This document shows, in pieces, positions 4,802 to 5,812 of a stretch of 5,812 bases of DNA (position 1 is its first letter; each line of letters starts with the position of its first letter). Made by a program: the position numbers and the translations under genes. This stretch comes from Treponema sp. (lineage in GTDB: Bacteria; Spirochaetota; Spirochaetia; Treponematales; Breznakiellaceae): the NCBI GenBank assembly GCA_031259035.1, contig JAIRLZ010000213.1, positions 1 through 5,812 of the forward strand, given 5' to 3'. The notes beneath the pieces are model-generated. The model saw nothing but the letters and a program-made list of their open reading frames with translations, did no database searches and was not told the DNA's origin.

Positions 4802-5812
4802 TCAGTAGATGCTGCCGGAGTTTACCACCGGCTGGGTGTCCTTGTTGGAGCAAAGCACCACAAGGAGATTGCTCACCATAGCGGCTTTTCGTTCTTCGTC
4901 AAGACACACGATGTTCTTGTCGTCAAGTTTGTTCAAAGCCATTTCCACCATGCTCACCGCACCTTCTACGATCATCTGCCGCGCGTCAATGATTGCGGCG
5001 GCTTGCTGTCGCTGAAGCATGGCCGCCGCGATTTCCGGCGCGTATGAAAGGTGGGTGATACGCGCTTCCAGTATTTCCAAACCGGCGACGGCTGCCTTGC
5101 CTTGAATCTCATCGGACAGCCTCTTGGATATTTCCTCGCTTGAACCGCGCAGAGATTTTTCATTATCGGCGTCTTCATTGCCTGCGCTGTCGTAAGGGTA
5201 GAGCCGGACGATGTTCCGCAAGGCGGCGTCGCATTGAATTGACAAAAATTCAGTGTAGTTGTCCACATTGAACACCGCCTTCGCCGTATCCGCCACCCTC
5301 CAAACCACCGCGATTCCGATAATGATGGGGTTGCCCAATTGATCGTTGATTTTCTGTTTGTCATTGTTCAATGTCATCACTTTCAAGGATATGGTTTTTG
5401 ATTTCTTTTCTCGCTCAGAGCTGGACGCCGCTCCAGCTTCGCCGACGCTTCCAGTTGTAGCGTTTGTTGAAGCCGGATTAAAGGCTTGCGCGAAGGGGTT
5501 TATCCAGAAAAAGCCCGGGCCGGCAAGGGTGCCGTAGTATTTTCCAAAGAGCGCCAACACCAAAGCTTCCCGCGGTCTGAGTACTTTAAGCCCTTTGTAC
5601 ACTACAGGACCTATTAGACTTGAATAGAGAACGCCAAAGACGATCATCACGATTGCCGGAGCCGAATTATTGAGATTTCGCGCTCCCCAGATAACCAGCC
5701 CTACCGCCGCGAGCGTCAGGAGCGTGTTGACAAGCAGAACCGCCATTCCACCGACGCCGAAAGCTGTTTTCTCGACTATGGTGTTTTCCCTGCTGTTTTG
5801 TACATCATTCAT
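4802..5812 (-). CDS. SPFH/band 7 (stomatin-prohibitin-like) membrane protein
   Basis: A 336-residue protein as read, starting with ATG exactly at the window edge, so a longer form cannot be excluded. Two N-terminal TM segments (about 20-43 and 52-72) are followed by the SPFH domain beginning at LRPREALVLALFGKYYGTLAGPGFFWINPF (in two halves: 78-90 and 91-107) and ending with the helical part AGLEILEARITHLSYAPEIA (243-262) and MLQRQQAAAIIDARQ (265-279). These are hallmarks of SPFH proteins that oligomerise on the membrane and organise microdomains or control proteases. A low-complexity Ala/Ser/Gly/Thr and charged stretch (about 112-138) is inserted after the first strands. The C-terminal part VEGAVSMVEMALNKLDD (282-298) is unlike a long flotillin coiled coil. 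The RHH gene follows after 8 bases, so the two are surely co-transcribed. The exact SPFH subfamily is uncertain. Confidence 0.88.
   Translation of the reverse strand: MNDVQNSRENTIVEKTAFGVGGMAVLLVNTLLTLAAVGLVIWGARNLNNSAPAIVMIVFGVLYSSLIGPVVYKGLKVLRPREALVLALFGKYYGTLAGPGFFWINPFAQAFNPASTNATTGSVGEAGAASSSEREKKSKTISLKVMTLNNDKQKINDQLGNPIIIGIAVVWRVADTAKAVFNVDNYTEFLSIQCDAALRNIVRLYPYDSAGNEDADNEKSLRGSSEEISKRLSDEIQGKAAVAGLEILEARITHLSYAPEIAAAMLQRQQAAAIIDARQMIVEGAVSMVEMALNKLDDKNIVCLDEERKAAMVSNLLVVLCSNKDTQPVVNSGSIY

Overview
The window carries seven credible protein-coding genes: six complete, plus a seventh whose start codon coincides with the window edge. They are arranged as a minus-strand block, a plus-strand pair and a second minus-strand block. 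Base composition is moderate by eye (near 50% G+C, higher in ltaE and the HAD gene, lower at the start of the sigma gene). The best guess for the host is a spirochaete of the Treponema group. The GroES protein has Treponema-like stretches (SGGIIIPDTAQEKTQ, DKYSGSQVKIDGEDHLILK). groES stands alone without groEL, as I recall for Treponema, where a short sigma-70-type gene also lies next to groES (TP1012/TP1013 in T. pallidum, from memory and unchecked). A gut treponeme of intermediate G+C would fit, but this is inference.

Layout from left to right. Positions 1-208 hold no gene I can support, but contain a striking nested inverted repeat that runs into the end of the next gene. ltaE (threonine aldolase, minus strand) follows. 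Just upstream of it is a strong intrinsic terminator belonging to groES (minus strand). A 465-base divergent spacer then separates groES from a short group-2-like sigma-70 factor on the plus strand. The groES side has a sigma-70-type promoter embedded in inverted repeats. The sigma-factor side has a very good match to a sigma-54 -24/-12 promoter. The sigma gene overlaps by eight bases a HAD-family phosphatase that starts at TTG, and this pair ends in an intrinsic terminator.

The right half, all on the minus strand, reads from 5812 downward. It holds a two-TM SPFH (band 7/stomatin-like) membrane protein, then a 58-residue Arc-like ribbon-helix-helix protein 8 bases after it. After a hairpin-containing gap of about 100 bases comes a YhfC-family polytopic membrane protein with the motifs of a glutamic intramembrane protease. 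SPFH scaffold, small RHH protein and intramembrane protease is the least characterised combination here and the most likely place for an undescribed functional unit.

Functionally the left half is housekeeping and stress (amino-acid catabolism, protein folding, alternative transcription) and the right half is membrane organisation and proteolysis. The most notable regulatory signal is a probable sigma-54 promoter driving a sigma-70-family gene, suggesting a sigma cascade.
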